Assembly (NCBI GenBank): GCA_013812565.1
Contig: JACCTF010000251.1
Span: forward strand, 1 to 6,342
DNA: 6,342 nt
Origin: Pyrinomonadaceae bacterium
Lineage (GTDB): Bacteria; Acidobacteriota; Blastocatellia; Pyrinomonadales; Pyrinomonadaceae
Reading direction: 5' to 3'
This document shows positions 5,527 to 6,342 of this stretch, piece by piece; the stretch's first letter is position 1; every line of letters begins with the position of its first letter. Position numbers and translations under genes: made by a program. The notes beneath the pieces are model-generated. The model saw nothing but the letters and a program-made list of their open reading frames with translations. It had not been told where the DNA came from and did not search any database.

Positions 5527-5626
5527 GGCAGTAGGCAGAAAGCAGGAGGTGTTTATCAACTCAGAGATAAAATCCACGCTTGACGCTCAATGACATTGAA
5601 TCAACGCTTTCCCACTGCCAACTGCC
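5527..5626. repeat. Inverted repeat with GGCAGTAGGCAG-type arms in the intergenic gap
   Basis: GGCAGTAGGCAG (5527-5538) and CTGCCAACTGCC (5615-5626) pair at 11 of 12 positions; AAAG (5539-5542, offset by one) can add pairs with CTTT (5607-5610). The arms enclose about 76 bases between the GH172 and DUF4380 genes. Short CTGCC/GGCAG runs of this kind recur between genes in several bacterial groups, so this may be a degraded dispersed repeat or small mobile remnant. As RNA it could form a long hairpin separating expression of the two genes. Confidence 0.45.
5587..5599. repeat. Perfect palindrome inside the GGCAG repeat
   Basis: TCAATG-A-CATTGA is a perfect 6-base inverted pair around a single A. 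It lies within the larger inverted repeat, near its 5615-5626 arm. It may be a protein-binding site or part of the same repeat unit; nothing in the sequence decides between them. Confidence 0.35.
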
Positions 5627-5629
5627 GTA

Positions 5630-6342
5630 TTAGGGTTTAAGTGGGCCTTGTGTTTCAACTGCATAGACCGCGGGAATGCGTTTGGCGACCTGAGCCATCA
5701 CGGGGAATCTCAGATGTGGCTCGGTCTGATACCAGTAACAACAGGAGTAGAAGTTATCGGCGCGATGATTGCCGTGACCGTGCTCCATCGTGTGTTTCAT
5801 ATACTTAGTGAAAGTCACAGGGTTGTCGGCGTGCCAACGGTAGCAGACGTATCTTCCGCCGACTCGCTCTTGGCCCAGAATATAAGGTGCTCCGTGATAG
5901 AGATGGGCGAAGGCCGTCGCACCTGACAATCCGCCGAAGTTCCACGCCCCGCACAAGTAATCTTCCGAACCAGTCCCGATAATGATCGGTTGGTTTTCAT
6001 CGTCGATGTAGAGCATATCGTCGCCTTCGCCAGCCCAGTCGTTCTGATTCTGCAAGATGCCGAGCGTGACGCCCATCAGATGCCCGTCGCCACGCGCTTC
6101 GGCAAAGACGTAGTTCTGTTGTCCTGCAGGGTTCTTCAGTCGGTTAGCATCACCGTTGGTTTTCCAGTTGTTATCTGTGGGCGCGTTGGGTGTGGCCTGG
6201 TTATAAGAGGCATGAAGATAGAGCACGTCATCTGGAAGCGTCTGTACAATCTGAAAATCGACATTGGAATAGAACGAGCCGACGGGTAGAGATCCCTCGT
6301 TGGTGATCGTCATGCGGGCGGATTTACGGTAAGGCATCGGCA
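5630..6342 (-). CDS. GH172-family (DUF2961) glycoside hydrolase, C-terminal part, cut by window edge
   Basis: The last 237 or so codons of a protein whose N-terminal part lies beyond 6342. DUF2961 proteins form glycoside hydrolase family 172, whose characterised members act on furanosides such as alpha-D-fructofuranosyl and D-arabinofuranosyl linkages. The run PMPYRKSARMTITNEG at the edge is a conserved internal block, so the ATG at 6337 is not the true start. Numbering from that methionine, GEGDDMLYIDDE (103-114) and GTGSEDYLCGAW (121-132) carry the two expected catalytic glutamates, E104 and E125, 21 residues apart as I recall for the characterised fructofuranosidase of the family. MEHGHGN and YWYQTEPHLRFP (201-212) complete the family pattern. 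The catalytic part is intact. The substrate cannot be told from this fragment. The DUF4380 gene follows downstream in the same direction. Confidence 0.88.
   Translation of the reverse strand, partial: PMPYRKSARMTITNEGSLPVGSFYSNVDFQIVQTLPDDVLYLHASYNQATPNAPTDNNWKTNGDANRLKNPAGQQNYVFAEARGDGHLMGVTLGILQNQNDWAGEGDDMLYIDDENQPIIIGTGSEDYLCGAWNFGGLSGATAFAHLYHGAPYILGQERVGGRYVCYRWHADNPVTFTKYMKHTMEHGHGNHRADNFYSCCYWYQTEPHLRFPVMAQVAKRIPAVYAVETQGPLKP

Overview
This is a 6.3 kb stretch of mid-GC bacterial chromosome. It looks like an accessory or loosely packed region: two insertion sequences, a secreted peptidase, an ECF sigma factor and the end of a carbohydrate-related gene pair. The combination of a PDZ-containing M61 peptidase, a DUF4380 protein, a GH172/DUF2961 protein and a sigma factor of this type is reminiscent of Acidobacteriota. 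That placement rests on recall of family distributions and is tentative.

Layout. 1-53: edge sequence with no recognisable gene. About 54-603: a minimal IS200/IS605-type element carrying only a Y1 (HUH) transposase, with palindromes at both sides and a stem-loop abutting the tnpA start codon. 605-2422 (minus): an exported M61 peptidase with an intact zinc site and a C-terminal PDZ domain; its stop codon lies a few bases from the IS200 right side. 2519-3321: a complete, apparently intact 803 bp IS5-family (IS427-like) element with 16 bp imperfect terminal repeats, a CTA target duplication and a transposase split into two frames by a dnaX-like A AAA AAG slippery site. 3325-3823: a long AT-rich gap with two plausible back-to-back promoters, a repeated dyad motif and a hairpin. 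3824-4447 (plus): an ECF sigma factor with no anti-sigma gene beside it. 4483-5487 (minus): an exported DUF4380 protein. 5630-6342 (minus, cut by the window edge): the C-terminal part of a GH172/DUF2961 protein.

How the genes relate. The GH172 and DUF4380 genes run the same way 142 bp apart and may act together on an extracellular glycan. The sigma factor converges on them and is probably a separate unit. The IS5 copy sits between the M61 peptidase and a candidate minus-strand promoter, so it may have cut that gene off from its native expression signals. I see no CRISPR array, tRNA, rRNA or defence system. Most of the content falls into known families; the most interesting points are the IS expression-control signals, the promoter displacement and the structured leader ahead of the sigma factor.
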